DNA of 64,000 nt. Source: Copromyces sp. CBS 386.78 (lineage: Eukaryota; Ascomycota; Sordariomycetes; Sordariales; Sordariaceae). Below the pieces are notes generated by a model, which worked only from the letters and a program-made list of their open reading frames with translations, ran no database searches and was not told where the DNA came from. The stretch is from NCBI GenBank assembly GCA_030685235.1, contig MU839144.1:62001-126000 (forward strand). The letters run 5' to 3'. Below, in pieces: positions 11,410-24,064 of the stretch (positions are counted from its first letter, which is position 1; every line of letters starts with the position of its first letter). A program made the position numbers and the translations under genes.

Positions 11410-13859
11410 GATGACTTGGCGCTTCGTGTCTTCGTCTTCTCTGATCGGGGCTGTCTAGGTTGTTACAACAAAGACTGTGACAAGTGGATGGGTAAGAAAA
11501 AACAATTGATGCTCCAGGCTTTGCAGAAACAAATCATGATGGAAATGATGCCCAGCGTCCGTGAGGGTCGAGGAATTCCTTTTGTAATTCATCTCTGCGA
11601 CTCTCTGGTCACCCTCAGCACCGCTTTGCATTCACATCCGATTGTCGATTCTTGGTTGCCCAACATCGACGCGCCTATACCTTACAGGAGCGCATCAACG
11701 TCTGCCGTCAATGCCTGCTGAGAGCACATAACTCAGCAATGTCGAGTACTGAGCCTCCATGAAGTCTGTCAGCTTCCGAGAAACATCAGTCCAGAAGTCT
11801 TAAGCACCAGCTGATGGTAATACGATGTGCATGCTCCGTGATCAACAACGCATGCAAAGGTACAGACGATTCAACATCTTGGGCATATCACTGCTTACCT
11901 CCATGATGTGTAGGAATGCAGGGTAAGCCAGTTCAGTATCGAAGACTTATGACATCAGAGACTGATTCTGACGATTGTCAAAATCCGTTCCGACTGCACC
12001 GCGCCTCTGTTAACTTTTTTTTTTTTTTGCTAGCCCACAACGCAGATTCACCACTCAACAGCTACTAGAAACAAACCATCACTTCGAATCAGGGTCTTCA
12101 TGGCGCACATCGTATCCCCATGCTATCCACGAGATCCTGTAATTGAGTTTCTGCTCATGGGTTATTCCTCATGCCGGAGGTTGTGAGCCTGGTCGGAGAC
12201 TCTGACAGTCAGTGACATGGAACGATCCAAGATCAACCGCCCTCGCAAATTTCACAAAGGAGGATTCAGGAGAGGCCTTCAGTCATCCTGTGACAGGAAG
12301 CGTTTACGGATGAACTCTACAACTTCTCCTCACGTCTACAGTCTTGTTCACACACAGTTGGAACTGCATCTTTTCCCAACGCGCTCGCCGTCAACCTGAA
12401 GACGCACCCGCGGCTGAAAATAAGCATTCAATCACCAAAAGCATCGACGATGGAGCAAGCATTCTCGGCGACAAAAAAACACAGCCCGGAATCAAGCGCA
12501 GAACGTTCCATTAAAAGACAAAATCGAGACTGCCGAGACTGCCAACAAGTGCCAATGCCTGCCAAGCGAACATCGAAATCGTCCTTTGGGTCATCCAGTA
12601 ATTGGGTAAGGTTTTGACTTGCAGCTTGTCATTTCCTCTATCGGTCGCTTCATCGGTTCGCTTGCGAATGTTTGTTCGATAGCTCGTCGTCGTCGCTCGG
12701 TATCGGAACATCTCCGCTCTTTCTAATCGTTGCCTGTTGTTGGTTGGTTTGAATCTCGCTTGTTGCCGCTGTGGGTAGGACTTAGTCTGTGAACGAGGAC
12801 CAACCCCGAACCCTGCGGACGTCTAACTGATTTCACTCCACGCAAGCCACTGTAATCTTTTTGTGAAATCACGGGATTGCGCGGCGCCTTCGGCGAAGAG
12901 AAAGAGATGGCCAGTGGCATCTCATCAAGCGCCCGGCGGCGGCCGTGTTATCGTGGGAGAGGCGAAGGGCCTCGCTCGTTCGTGTTATTGATTTCTTTAC
13001 GAGGTGAGTGATCTTTTTTCTCTCGTTCCAGCCCTGTTGGGCTACCAATCACTACACTATTGCAATCCTTCTGCCTACCGCATTCGTTGCCGTATTCCCG
13101 GCGCTTCGTTCATTCGCTTCTTTTTCGTGGTGGATATTTGCCCCAGAATGCCACGCCGTTACAGTTGTTTCGGATATGACCTGTCAAGTCGATATCAATT
13201 TCGATATCAATTTCGATGCCTGGGCAACTCAAAACATCATTTCCTTTCATCACAGGGGACGCCGGCGGCCGCCAGAAGAAGGTGACACCACCATTTGTCG
13301 TCCGAGCGCCAGTCAGCAATGCTAACCCAAAAAGCATGTCTTGCATGGAGGTTCGTCTGAATGGATACGGATAAGACGCAAGGTACGGTGCAACGTCAAC
13401 ATTTTCCCAGGGTCGTGCGCCTTGGTACCAATTTCTACTGGTTCCGTGGAAAGCCATGGTGACAACCAACGAACCGTTTTCATTGGGCCATGTTCATCAA
13501 ATTTAACGGTGCAAGTGAGAAAGAGGGCAATCCATAACAGAAATGGTCCTAGTTTCGGCCCCTAGAGGTAGCGTCCTTCTTTCGCTCTCGCCAGGCACAC
13601 CAAGAGTCCAAGACATCGTGGGAGGTGTGATTGTCAGGGGTAGGAGGTGGAAAAGATGGAGCTGAGCTGAGAGTCAGAAGCATTACAAAAAGAAGTCCAA
13701 CGGCCACCTCCACGTTTTCTGTCCTTCTTCTTTTTGATCGTCATCCGGCCGCAGTCACTCCTTTGCATATCCGCAGTGCCGTCACTCATTACATTCATTC
13801 CTTTATACCAGCAATCACGACCTGTTCTTTTTTTTTTTTTTTTTGGTTCTTTTTCCAAC
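11410..13859. other. Long divergent intergenic region
   Basis: This 2.45-kb gap lies between the MFS gene (-) and the wall protein gene (+). It contains homopolymer runs (T-rich near 12017-12028), a short direct repeat of TTTCGATATCAA-type units at about 13190-13217, and the T-tract just before the wall protein start. Open frames at 12217, 12723, 13004 and 13110 reach 60-119 codons with no domain or bias. I see no supported gene. Confidence 0.5.
13828..13844 (+). repeat. 17-bp T tract just upstream of a start codon
   Basis: An uninterrupted run of 17 T ends 15 bp before the ATG of the Kre9-like gene. Homopolymeric dA:dT tracts in fungal promoters exclude nucleosomes. Here it is close enough to lie in the leader. 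Confidence 0.8.
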
Positions 13860-14809
13860 ATGAAGTTTCTTGCTCTCGCTGCCCTCGCGGCGCCGCTCGT
13901 CTCGGCCCTCCAGTTCACTGAGCCCGCCGCCAATGCTACCCTTCACAAGGGTGACACCTTTGACCTGAAGTGGTCCACCGTCGATACCGACCCCACCGAC
14001 TTCAGCGTCTACCTGGTCAACTTTGTCAACTGGCCTCCCTACTATGCGCCTGTGGCCTATAACGTTGAGCCTTCCTCGGGCGAGCTCAGCGTGACCATCC
14101 CCTGCGACATTGATAACTCCTATGGATGGCAATTGTATGTTTAACCATTCGCATGTTCATGTCACGACATGAGAATCCATTCCCCAATCCAACCCAAACA
14201 AACCCCTGGGTCTCCTGCCCCCTTCTCTTTCGGGAAGTGGAACCGGTTTCAGGAACCAGAACAATCTTTAAAGAACATATTGGCTGACTCGTTGCCTCGT
14301 TTCTTCGCTTGGCGTTTCTCGTCCACAGCAATGCTATTAACGGGACCAACGTCTACGTTATCTATGCCCAGACGCCCAAGTTCTTCATCAGCGGTGGTCC
14401 CTGCTCGGTTGATTCGCCCATGCCGACCGGGGCGCCCTCTGTCTGCGCACCGGAGGCCACCGTCACCGTCACGGTGAGCACAACCCTTTCGCAGTCCTCC
14501 TTCTCCACTCTTCTCTACGCCAACTCTACCGGAACCGCCAGCCCTACCATTCTGAAGCCCGCCACCATTACCAAGTCCCCCCTCCCTGGAAAGTGTCCTG
14601 ACACCATTGGCTGGGGCCCCTCAGGCTACGATAATCCCGTAACTCTGACCGCTATCCCTACCGGTCCCGGTGACGTCCCCTCGGCGCCCGCCACCACCGC
14701 TCCCCCCGTCGCCAACGGTGCTGTGTTCCTGAGCAAGTCTGGCAGCACGAGCACCATCTACCACACCGTCTACAAGGATCTCTCTGAGGTCCAGGGTTGC
14801 GTGTGCTAA
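13860..14809 (+). CDS. Secreted Kre9/Knh1-like cell-wall protein
   Basis: Exons 13860..14134 and 14329..14809 flank a 194-nt intron (GTATGT donor, TCCACAG acceptor) and give 251 residues. The N-terminus MKFLALAALAAPLVSALQ is a classical signal peptide, cleaved about residue 16-18. Residues of about 18-115 form a Kre9/Knh1-type N-terminal domain (beta-sandwich: FTEPAANATLHKGDTFDLKWSTV...DFSVYLVNF...DNSYGWQF NAINGTNVYVIYAQTPKF). After this comes a Ser/Thr/Pro-rich segment suited to O-glycosylation. The C-terminus (VYKDLSEVQGCVC) lacks a clear GPI-attachment hydrophobic tail, so the protein is probably secreted or wall-bound rather than GPI-anchored. The family is linked to beta-1,6-glucan assembly in yeasts; the role here is inferred. 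Confidence 0.85.
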
Positions 14810-15855
14810 ATGGCAACAACGACAAGCTCATGCTATCATGCAAGCGAACGAAGACAGAAGAAAGTTTTGATTGTTGGAGGGAAGAAGGAAGGAGATGATG
14901 ATGGAGGAAGTTCTGTGGGGCTAAGTGTTGGTGGTTTGTTGAATTGGAAACTTGGAAACCGAAAGCGAGCAAGCGATGATGTCTTTGATCGATAGAGGGG
15001 GGCTTTTAACGGTTTACCCTGAAGCGACAGAAGATATTACCTTTTTTTTTCTTTTTTCGAGAGCACTAGCGTTTGAATGAGAACCCGTCGTTGAAAAATC
15101 CACTACTTGAGTTCGAGGTTGGAGTGCGGGGGTGTTTGCGTTTGAGTGCGGTACATAAAAGGTATGAAGGAAAGGGTGCTTTGAGTGGAGAGAAGGGATG
15201 GTTTTCGATATTCGAGAGCGAAGATCAACGGTTTTTAGGTGGACCGGAAGTAAACCGAGGACGTTGACAAGCCGAGGCTTGCGGAAGCCGGGTCAGCAAT
15301 CAGCATGGTCGTGGCCTGACAGCAATCTCCATCCTTACAACAAACCCCTGGAGCCTTTGATATTCACATGCTGAACTTTGGACACATTTTGATGACTCTG
15401 ATCCCCACGACAAAAATCGATGAACGGAGCAGATGGCGGAATCGCTAAGAGGCTCAGCCATGAGCGCGTTTACACACCGTCGAACATCACGAATCACATC
15501 TAAAGAATAGTAGGCGTCACCACTTGGTGTGAGTTGTTTGATTGCAAACTCGATGCTTTTGGAGGGAGGCAGGTAGGGGAACCGGACTTTTAGTATTGCT
15601 CCGTGTCTACCATTGACCAATCATACCATTCTCTCTCTCCGAAAAAGGAAAAGCGGATGGATCCCGACACGGAGACGGGGCGTTGTTAAAACTCCGCTCC
15701 CGTTTTCGTTCACTTTCACACTCACTTGCTCTTCCATTTTTCTAGAAAGCCCATTAACATTCCAGTCTGTCATCACTTTTCTTAAATCGATTATCCCCTA
15801 TTTGAAAGCGATGTAACACATCTTTGGAGTCTTTTACTCGTACAAATTCACAAGA
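14810..15855. other. Intergenic, no gene seen
   Basis: About 1 kb between the wall protein gene and the Zn2Cys6 regulator gene. A C/T-rich tract (15690-15760) precedes the regulator. I see no open frame with coding character. Confidence 0.5.
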
Positions 15856-18800
15856 ATGGAGCAAGTCGGGCGAGAAGAAACTCAAACGGCAACGACGCAC
15901 GGAGTTAGCGGCGGAGGACTTGGCCATGGAGGACGGAGCAGTTCACTAGCATCCGAAAGCGCGCCTTCCAACACGAATGCGAACTCGCATCCGACAAACG
16001 CCAAATGGGGCAATGCCTGTGCCCAGTGTGCGGCGGCCAAAGCAAAGTGTTCGCGACAATCTGATGCTCCTGGGACAAAGTGCCAAAGATGTGAACGTCT
16101 GGGTAAAGATTGCACAAACCAGGTGCACCGCCCGAGGAAGAAGAGAGCTGTTCGGCCATCGTTAGTGACACCATCACTCCCTCATTCATTCACTCATTGT
16201 GTCCTTCGCTATGACATTTCACTAACACATATCCGACTTTCAGAAAGACTGCTCAGCTTGAACAAAGGCTCAATGGACTGGTCGACCTACTCAAGGCCTC
16301 TGGGGATCTGCGTGGCATCCCCATCGCAGATAGTGTTGCCTCTCACGAGGTGATGTCTGCCTATGATAGTGTCTCATGCATAGCCCGAGATCGTAAGTGA
16401 CGTCTTCATCAACGTCATCATCAACCTTCAGAGTCATGCTGACTCAACCTCGATCATACATCTAGACGACCTGCACATTGCCGTTGGTGCTCCTCAAGGA
16501 TCCGGCTCTGGAAAGAGGCGAGCAAGTATCACGCCCTTGGAAGATGACCTCCACGGCACCACCGAAGGTGGCTATTCTGACGATGAAAGTCAGAGTGACA
16601 GCTCAGATCTGTTGGGCGAAGGACCCATCCATGTGCCCAAACACTACAACTCCTGTGCCCCGTCCGGGTGTATGTGCAGAGCACGGGGCGAAATTCGAGG
16701 ACCGTCAGAGTCAGATGAGACCATCCTGACCATTTACCAGACTTATCTCAGCCCGCTCTTTCCCTTCGTCATCATCCCAGTTGGTACGACCGTCCAAGAA
16801 CTCGAACAATCCCGTCCGTTTCTCTTCTCGGCCATCCGGATGGTGACCACCCTCACGAGTATGCGGTCGATGCGAGCTCAGATGTACCGGCTGGTCCGAC
16901 ATGTCTCAGAACGCATGCTATTGCGGTCAGAGAGGTCACTGGATTTGCTACAGGGCATCCTTGTCATGATTGGCTGGTATCAGTACCATTGCTTGATGCA
17001 TGCTCAGTTGAACAACCTCATACACCTGGCCGCGAGTCTTGTTTCCGACTTGGGCCTGAACCGAGATCCGAAGGTGCAAGAGAGGATTAGTGTCATGGTA
17101 CTGTACCCCGACGATCCAAAACCACGGACTAATGAGGAACGAAGGGCTCTTTTGGGATCGTGGTACATGGCTTCAACGTGAGTATTCGGTGGAACCATCA
17201 GCTTACTGACACCTATGGCCTCTGTGCTGACATTTAGCACCATCAGTATCTCCGTTGCGTTCGGAAAACTCGAGTCTATCAGGTACTCGCCATACATCCA
17301 ACAGTGCCTAAATGAGCTACAAGAGGCGAAGGAGTACGAAACAGATGGGATACTCGTCCACATGGTCCAGTTACAGCATCTGATGGAGAAGATCGCTCAA
17401 ATTAACTCCAAAACTAAATCCCCGGACTCCGTTGGAGGGATTGCTAGGGCGCCAGTTGCGGCTTACATGTCGACGTTCCAGAGTGAACTTGACAAGATAT
17501 GTGGTTCACTCAATAAGGGCCAAAAGAGCAATAGTATGGTTGCATTCGAGCCTTCAAAAGTTGCCAATCCATGCTAACACACGCACTAGAATACCTCATG
17601 ATGTACGTACATTCAGCCAAGATGCGTCTCTGCGAGCCTCCGGTCATCGATGTATCTCTACTGGCCAAGTTCCACAAAGATCTTACTGCACTTGACGACA
17701 ACACTCCGTCAGCTCTTGATCTCTTCTACCGGGCAAGCAGTGGGGTGCGAGAGTGGTTCGACCATTGGTTCACGATACCCGTATCGGCATATTTTTACCT
17801 ACCGGTCTCTATCATCTGTCAGATCGTCTACGCCGTAACGATGCTTGCCCGCTGGTCCAAGATTGTCTCCCCTATCAAACCATTACAGTCACCACAAACC
17901 GGGAACACAATCTCGACGACATCTCATCCCCCACAACCTACCACCACCACAAGGTCTTACTCTTCGACACCTATCTCAACACCCGCCTTTGTACCTACAC
18001 CCTCCCCACACTACAGCCGAGCATGCGGCTACGGCGCCGACCCACCGCCGGACTTCTCACAACGACCACCGGCCACCTCCTCAACAATCAGTACTCCCGC
18101 CCCCGCCACTCCGGGTCCCGGCCCCGGTGCCCCATCCCCATCCAGGATCCCAAGGGACATCTCCGGCCCCGTCTGCCCCCGCGCCACCTCCATCGAACCT
18201 CCACCAACAGCCACCCCCGACCCGGCAACAGCACCCAACCATTCTTCTTCTAATAACAACAACAACAAAAACAACCCCCTCTTCTCCGTCCGCTGGCGCG
18301 AAACCACCGACCCCCAACCCCCCCACATCGTCGCCATGCTCCAAGAACAGCTCAACTCCCAGCCTGGCCTCCGCATCGACATCACCGAGACCATAGCCCA
18401 GCTCGGCGCACGTTTCCAGCAGGCCAGCGACGACATGAAGGAGGCGAGCGGCGGCGAGACGGACAGCAACATGTGGGAGGTCAGTGCTAAGGGACTTGTC
18501 ATGACTAAGGCTAAGCTGGAGAGGTTTGCGGAGTTTGTGGCTCAGGGGGGGAAGTTGGACGACGATCAGGGGAAGGAGGAGGGGGATTGTTCGAGACCGG
18601 GGGCGGGGGCTGGGAATGCGACAGGGACTGGGACGGTGGGAGCTGGTGGAGAGCGGCAAGGGACGAGAAGGACGAGCAGTTTTCCCTATCAAGAAGGAGG
18701 AGCAGCGGGTGGTGGAGGTGGTGGTGGAGTAGGAAGTGCAGGTACAGGTGCAGGTGCGGGAGGAAGAGGGGTTGAAGCTGGGCGGACCTCATTGGCACCA

Positions 18801-19298
18801 TCTGGTTCGGAGGAGAGATATGCCCAGGCCGGTTTAACTCGAGGAGGAGGAGATTCTTCAACGAGCAGCGGCGGCAATACCACCGCAACACAATCACAGG
18901 GGCAGCAGTCACAACCGTGGCTGACCGGCCAAAGCCAAGGGCAAAGCCAAGGGCAAAGCATGGGGGCGCCACCAATACCCCGGCAGCAGCAACATCAGCA
19001 TCAACAACCTCTCTTTCAAGGAACCTCCTATGCAAATACAACAACAGCCATGAATGGTGCAAATACTATGCATCACAGCCTAGGCACCGTGGGGGTCCAT
19101 GGCGGGGATGCCGGATATCCCTCCGCTATGATAGGAGGGGGGGCAGTAGCAGCAGCAGGAGGAGGAGGGGCAGGATGGATAGGAGGAGGAGGGCAATGCA
19201 ACAATCTGCTTGCCACGGAGTTTACGGATCAACTGGCTCCTTGGCTTTGGTACTACGGCGTTGGAGACTGGCCGGGGGCAGGACCGGGCGGGGTATAG
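15856..19298 (+). CDS. Zn2Cys6 fungal transcription factor with a long low-complexity tail
   Basis: Five exons, 15856..16160, 16244..16392, 16466..17177, 17238..17533 and 17590..19298, give 1056 residues with all junctions in frame. The binuclear zinc cluster is at residues 55-86 (C55-x2-C58-x6-C65-x10-C76-x2-C79-x6-C86), followed by the basic stretch HRPRKKR that contacts the DNA backbone. A coiled-coil-prone segment follows (TAQLEQRLNGLVDLLKA). The middle (about 200-480) is a fungal-specific regulatory domain; YRLVRHVSERM, LQGILVMIGWYQYHC and the RRALLGSWYMASTTISISVAFG stretch are typical. From about residue 580 the sequence becomes Pro/Ser/Thr-, then Gly-, then Gln-rich, including tandem QSQG units near the end, and is probably disordered activation sequence. 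Target genes are unknown. The P450 gene lies 2.7 kb downstream on the same strand. Confidence 0.92.
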
Positions 19299-19448
19299 AA
19301 TAAGCCGTGGAAATATAGGTATGGGTGCCGGGCCGGGGCTTGGTATAGTGAATGGGTTTTGGTATGGGCATAGATATGGCTTATGAGCAGGTCTGGTACA
19401 TATGTACACTAGAGGAGGAGGATAAACATGGTGACATTTACGGCAGTT

Positions 19449-19478
19449 ACACACACACACACCCACACTTACACACAG
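19449..19478. repeat. Imperfect AC dinucleotide repeat
   Basis: Seven AC units run from 19449 to 19462, with interrupted AC units continuing to about 19478, just 3' of the regulator gene. It is a likely length-polymorphic microsatellite. Confidence 0.8.
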
Positions 19479-19723
19479 AGTTTTTCAGATGGTTACCAGA
19501 CGTTGATGGAGTATTTCAGAGCCAGCCTTCTTTTTGAGACATGCGTCTATGACAGACAGTACACATGTTTATTGTATTGGAGGGTGTCGCAGGATGGCGG
19601 TTGCGGGCGTGGCGTGATCTAAACCTGAACTTTGTTGTTGACATGGATCGACGGAAGCACAAGAGAGGAGTATGGTATGATTATACCGTTATACGACACA
19701 CCTACGACATAGGACCCTGACAT

Positions 19724-19791
19724 GGTACCTACCTATGCAACAGTACCTAGGTACACTAGTACTACAGCAGGCAGCGGTACCTCTAGGTAGG
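19724..19791. repeat. Cluster of TACCTAGGTA-type palindromic motifs
   Basis: Within 68 bp there are GGTACCTACCTA (19724-19735), TACCTAGGTA (19744-19753) and TACCTCTAGGTAGG (19778-19791). The last 14-mer recurs exactly at 21277-21290. Related copies occur only in gaps between genes elsewhere in the window. Confidence 0.7.
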
Positions 19792-21775
19792 CTACGGTGG
19801 GAATGGAAGTGGAAGTGGAAAGTGACATGGTGTAATGAATGGAGTCTTGGTTTCGGCGGAAGGTAAAGTTCTACACCCACTGTACATCTGGATACTACAT
19901 GGAACGGGCTGGGCAACCGTTACGATAGAAACCCATGCACACTGTAATGGAGTGCAACGCGGGATACTGTACCTAGAATTACTACGCTATCAGTCAAGCA
20001 GTTTGGCAAAGTTGCAACAGGCCGGCAGGCCGGCAGAACGGCAGAAGGAAAGAAAGAAGAGTCAAAATAAGATAAGGCTGGGTGAGACGTAGCACAAAAC
20101 GCAGAGGAGGAAACATAGAGTAAGAAAGTTAAGACGTGCTGCTTACGTCGAAGTCCGAGCGGTGCACATGGCTCGGAACGAGATTGAACTCGGGAAAAAA
20201 AAAGAGGCTTTGCGATGTATTTTGAGACCGGTTAAGGTTACATCTACCTTCGCTCCATAGAAGATCTCCGACGGCATCTTTCATCCGATCACTATTTTCT
20301 CCATACCTGTATTTAGCTACTGTACAAGGGCAAGAGATCACAAAATGCGATGCTCCTGCATCTACCCCCCATCAGCCAGTGCAGTCACAGAGTAAGGTAC
20401 GTAGTCGTATCGTATCTGCCCGTGCCTCCCAAGGAAAAAAAAAAAGAGAAAAAAAACGTGACGGAATCTTCATCGAAGCGGCTGAACGCGCATGAACGAC
20501 CCCAATATCTTCTCTTCTCGCCTCGAAGGATTGATTGATTCTTCATTCAGCGAACAGCCAGCCCGCGCACGCGTGAACCGTTCATCACCAAAATATCTAA
20601 TCGATATCTTCACGTACCTTATTGTCTCCTTGGCAAAACCATTTAGACTTGACCCGTGCGGGCTGGGCTGAATGGAGGCAGAGTTCGCCAGAGTCGCCAT
20701 TCAGTGAACTAACTAACTGTATTGGCAAAAGCGCATTGGCAAGCAAGCTATCAATGCCACCAACCAAATACAACGGAGGTTGACCAAACGGGTAAGGTAA
20801 CTACAATTCGTGAATGAAACAGGTTTATCTTCACATGTTGAAGGTCTTACGTACTGGAAAGGGTAGCCGGTGAAGAGGAGAGTGGGTGGGTAGTTCACCC
20901 TTTTTTTTAAAAAATAATAATCTGTAGTTCTCCTTGAAACAATCTGTACCCCCTTCTGGCTGGGTATCCGGCAAGAAAGCCCGACCGGCGTGGAACACAG
21001 CTTGACAGTCTTCCGAAAGTCTCTTGGGGCTTCGAAACATAGCCCCCTGCCTACCTAGGTATCAGGAAATGGGCAAAGGGAATCATTTGCCGCTTTTGCA
21101 AGTCGGTTCAACTCCACCCATCACAGCGTCGTCCTTCCGTGGTCAAGTCACTTTCTGGTCTTCTCCACTGCCGGGACATACACTACATACAGTCCCACGC
21201 TAGGGACGCTCCGCGTGGAGTAGGATCAGCTAGGGGACGGGATATGCAGGACATTCTACCGGTCGGAACGCCAAGATACCTCTAGGTAGGCAGGCCAGAA
21301 GTGGGTGAAGAAGAAAATATGTCGTGAACAATACGACGTCAAGGGCGGTACAGTAGTAACACAGTAGGATCATTAAGCCTGGCTTGTCTGGTGGAAGCTT
21401 GATGGTGAACTGTGTGGGGTATCAATATGTGGGTAGTCGTGGTGGATAATAAACTTGAAGGTGGTTACTGAATGGGGTATCACGGGGGGGGATCTCACGG
21501 GGGGAACTGATGGATGATCATAGGTCAGGTAGGGATGATTACTTACTACATAGAGAATCATAATTCATGTTGTGTAACTGGCGATACCGAGGACTGCCGT
21601 ATCGAGTATCAAGTCTGCAATAGACGGGTAGGGATAGGGAGGAGGACTACTACCTTCGTACATGGAGTATCATGTTGAGGATGAATACGACGGACTGTAG
21701 GATGGGAGGCAAAAAACAGATATCTACCTGGGAGACGAGGCACCAAAGCGGGAGATGAATCGAAGAGTCGTTGTG

Positions 21776-21782
21776 TATAAAG
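21776..21782 (+). promoter_or_regulatory. Candidate TATA box of the P450 gene
   Basis: TATAAAG lies 187 bp upstream of the P450 start codon, on the coding strand, in an otherwise mixed-composition promoter. Confidence 0.45.
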
Positions 21783-21968
21783 ATGGGAGAGCTCGGCTCA
21801 CCTTTTTCGAGTGTTCCGGTTAGCTTCAGCATTCAAGTGGCTTTAAGTGTTGAGTGAAGACTCAACAGGCAAAGTTGCAATTACTTCTTTCCCCTTTGTC
21901 CTTTGAAAGGGCTTCAGAATCTTTGGCCACAAGTCCTGCATCAAACCCAAGGGCAAGAACCAAACACA

Positions 21969-24064
21969 ATGCCCGTCATAGACAAGCTCACTGGTGCCAC
22001 CGGGTTGTCAGGGCTACACCTGCTCCTCGGTGCCGTTGGAGTCTCTGTAAGATCATCACCTCTTATACCTCGCCAGCCAACCCCGTCACCATGAACCTTC
22101 TTATTTTCCTTCAGTCCTCGCTATTGACCAGAAGAAACATCCACTAACCTCCCCTCTCCCACGCAGACAATCCTCTACATCATCGGCAGCGCAATCTACA
22201 ACGTCTTCTTCCACCCGCTCGCCTCCTACCCAGGTCCACTCATCCAACGCGCCTCCTACCTCCCCTTCGGCATCCGCCACACCCTCGGCATCCAAGCCTT
22301 CCACACGCAAACCCTGCACGACAAGTACGGCCCCGTGGTGCGCATCTCGCCCAACCACCTGTCCTTCACCGATGTACGCGCCTGGAAGGAAATCTACGGC
22401 CACATCGCCGGCAGCCGTTCCGGCACCGAGGAGATGGGAAAGTTCCTGTCCCTCACCCACCCCGTCGACGAGCAGGCGCACCACATCCTCAGCACGAACC
22501 GCGAGCAGCACACGCAGCTGCGCCGGGCTTTGGCCAACAGCTTCTCTGACGCGTCGATGCGCGGCCAAGGGCCGCTGATCGGGAGGTATATAGATTTGTT
22601 GATTCACAAGCTTCATGAGCAGGGAGAAGAGGGGAGGGTGCCTCTGAATGCGACCAACTGGTTCAACTGCACGACGTTCGATATCACGGGCGATTTGGTC
22701 TTCGGTATGCCGTTTGGTGCGCTGGAGGGGAATGGCAAGCACCCGTGGTTGGACTTCATTCTGGGCAGCTTGAAGAGCGTGGCGCCGTTGCAGGCGTTGA
22801 ACTACGTCGGACTGCATTGGGTTGTTGAGGTCATGTGGAAGATGGCGGGCGCGGAGGTGTTTAGGAGGAGTATGGAGTGCGTCGATTTGATGTTGAAGGA
22901 GAGATTAAAGATGCCGGTGCATAGGAACGATTTGTTTGAGGGATTGGTTCAAAGACAGGAGAAGCTCGTGAGTGCTCTTGCTTTTCGCCCTTTCGTTTGT
23001 CGTGTTGGTTTTTAACCGCACGGGATTCGGCAAAACCGCCAGCCCTACCCGTCGGAAGATTCCCCTTTCCGCGTTAATGACGTGCATCGTGGTGACGCCA
23101 AGGTGGTACAACTGACAGCCACCCGTCAGCTCAACGTTCAACCGTCCACCCCCTTTACGAACCAACAGCATAAAGCTAACCTTGAGTTGCCAATCAGGGT
23201 CTCAGCTTCGACGAACTTTCCGCAAATGCGTGGATTCTCGTGCTGTGAGTCTTCCAGAGATCTGGCATCTTCTGCCATAACCTACCCGATCCTAACATGT
23301 GTCAACAGTGCCGGCTCGGAAACAACAGCAACTACCCTCACGGGCGTAACCTACCTCCTCACACAGAACCCTGAGGTCCTCAAGAGAGTGACCCAGGAAG
23401 TTCGCGCCGCATTCAAGTCCGTTGACGAGATCGACATCAACTCCGTCAACAAGCTCACCTACATGCTTGCCGTACTCAACGAGACCCTGCGTTTGTATCC
23501 TCCCGTGACATCGAACTTGGCCAGGGTTGTGCCCCGTGAAGGAGCCAAGGTTTTGGGAGAATATTTTCCCGAAGGGGTGAGTAACGCCTTCGTAATCTAA
23601 GCCGCTTCTCATTGAGAACGAATACTGACTGAATGTCCAACATGCAGACCGTTCTCGAAGTCCAGTCATGGGCCATGAACCACAGCAAGGAGAACTGGGT
23701 CGATCCGTGGGCTTTCAATCCCGCTCGCTTCCTTGATGACAAAGAGACGGCTCGGGAGAAGGGGAACTTGCTTGACGCTTTGCAGGCATTCAGTGTCGGT
23801 CCTAGAAATTGTATTGGCAGAAAGTGAGCACATCTTGTCCTCCCCATAACCTCAGGTGTCAATGGTCCTGTACTAACCGCAGCTCGCAATCTGGATAGCC
23901 TCGCGTATGCTGAAATGAGATGGATTCTTGCTCGCATCCTGTTCGAGTTCGATCTGCGGGGGGCGCCCACTACTGCGAAATGGATCGAACGGCAAAAGTC
24001 GTACAGTCTCTGGGAGAGGGTACCCCTTGATGTGTACTTTGAGCCTGCGAGAGAGAAGAGGTAA
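21969..24064 (+). CDS. Cytochrome P450 monooxygenase (CYP65/isotrichodermin hydroxylase-like)
   Basis: Six exons, 21969..22046, 22167..22967, 23198..23244, 23309..23576, 23648..23823 and 23899..24064, give 511 residues with every junction in frame. The third exon is only 47 nt. A membrane anchor is formed by GLHLLLGAVGVSTILYIIGSAIY, placing the enzyme on the ER, followed by the hinge HPLASYPGP. The P450 signatures are complete: oxygen-binding I-helix AGSETT (residues 310-315), ExxR in NETLRLYPP, the meander NPARFLDD, and the heme loop FSVGPRNCIGRK with Cys453 as thiolate ligand. The general pattern resembles CYP65-type secondary-metabolite oxidases. The substrate is unknown, and no synthase gene is adjacent. 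Of two possible last acceptors, only the one ending GGATAG (23898) keeps the frame into NLAYAEMRW. Confidence 0.93.

Larger units (their letters stand above)
19299..21968. other. Intergenic with AC repeat and TACCTAGGTA motifs
   Basis: This 2.7-kb gap holds an (AC)n run at 19449-19478 and a cluster of TACCTAGGTA-type motifs (19724-19791, 21052-21061, 21277-21290). The TATA box for the P450 gene is at 21776. Short open frames here show no coding character. Confidence 0.6.

Noticed and set aside
21105..21115. GGTTCAACTCC, matching a tRNA B box
   Set aside because: No A box at a suitable distance and no cloverleaf can be folded around it.
23883..23898. Upstream acceptor CCGCAG (ending 23882) for the last P450 exon
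   Set aside because: It leads to a TAG in frame within a few codons; the GGATAG acceptor at 23898 restores NLAYAEMRW.
15856..24064. Regulator plus P450 as a secondary-metabolite cluster, with the MFS transporter at 9.7-11.4 kb
   Set aside because: No polyketide, peptide or terpene synthase is present; the genes are spaced by several kb, and the transporter is separated by a wall-protein gene.
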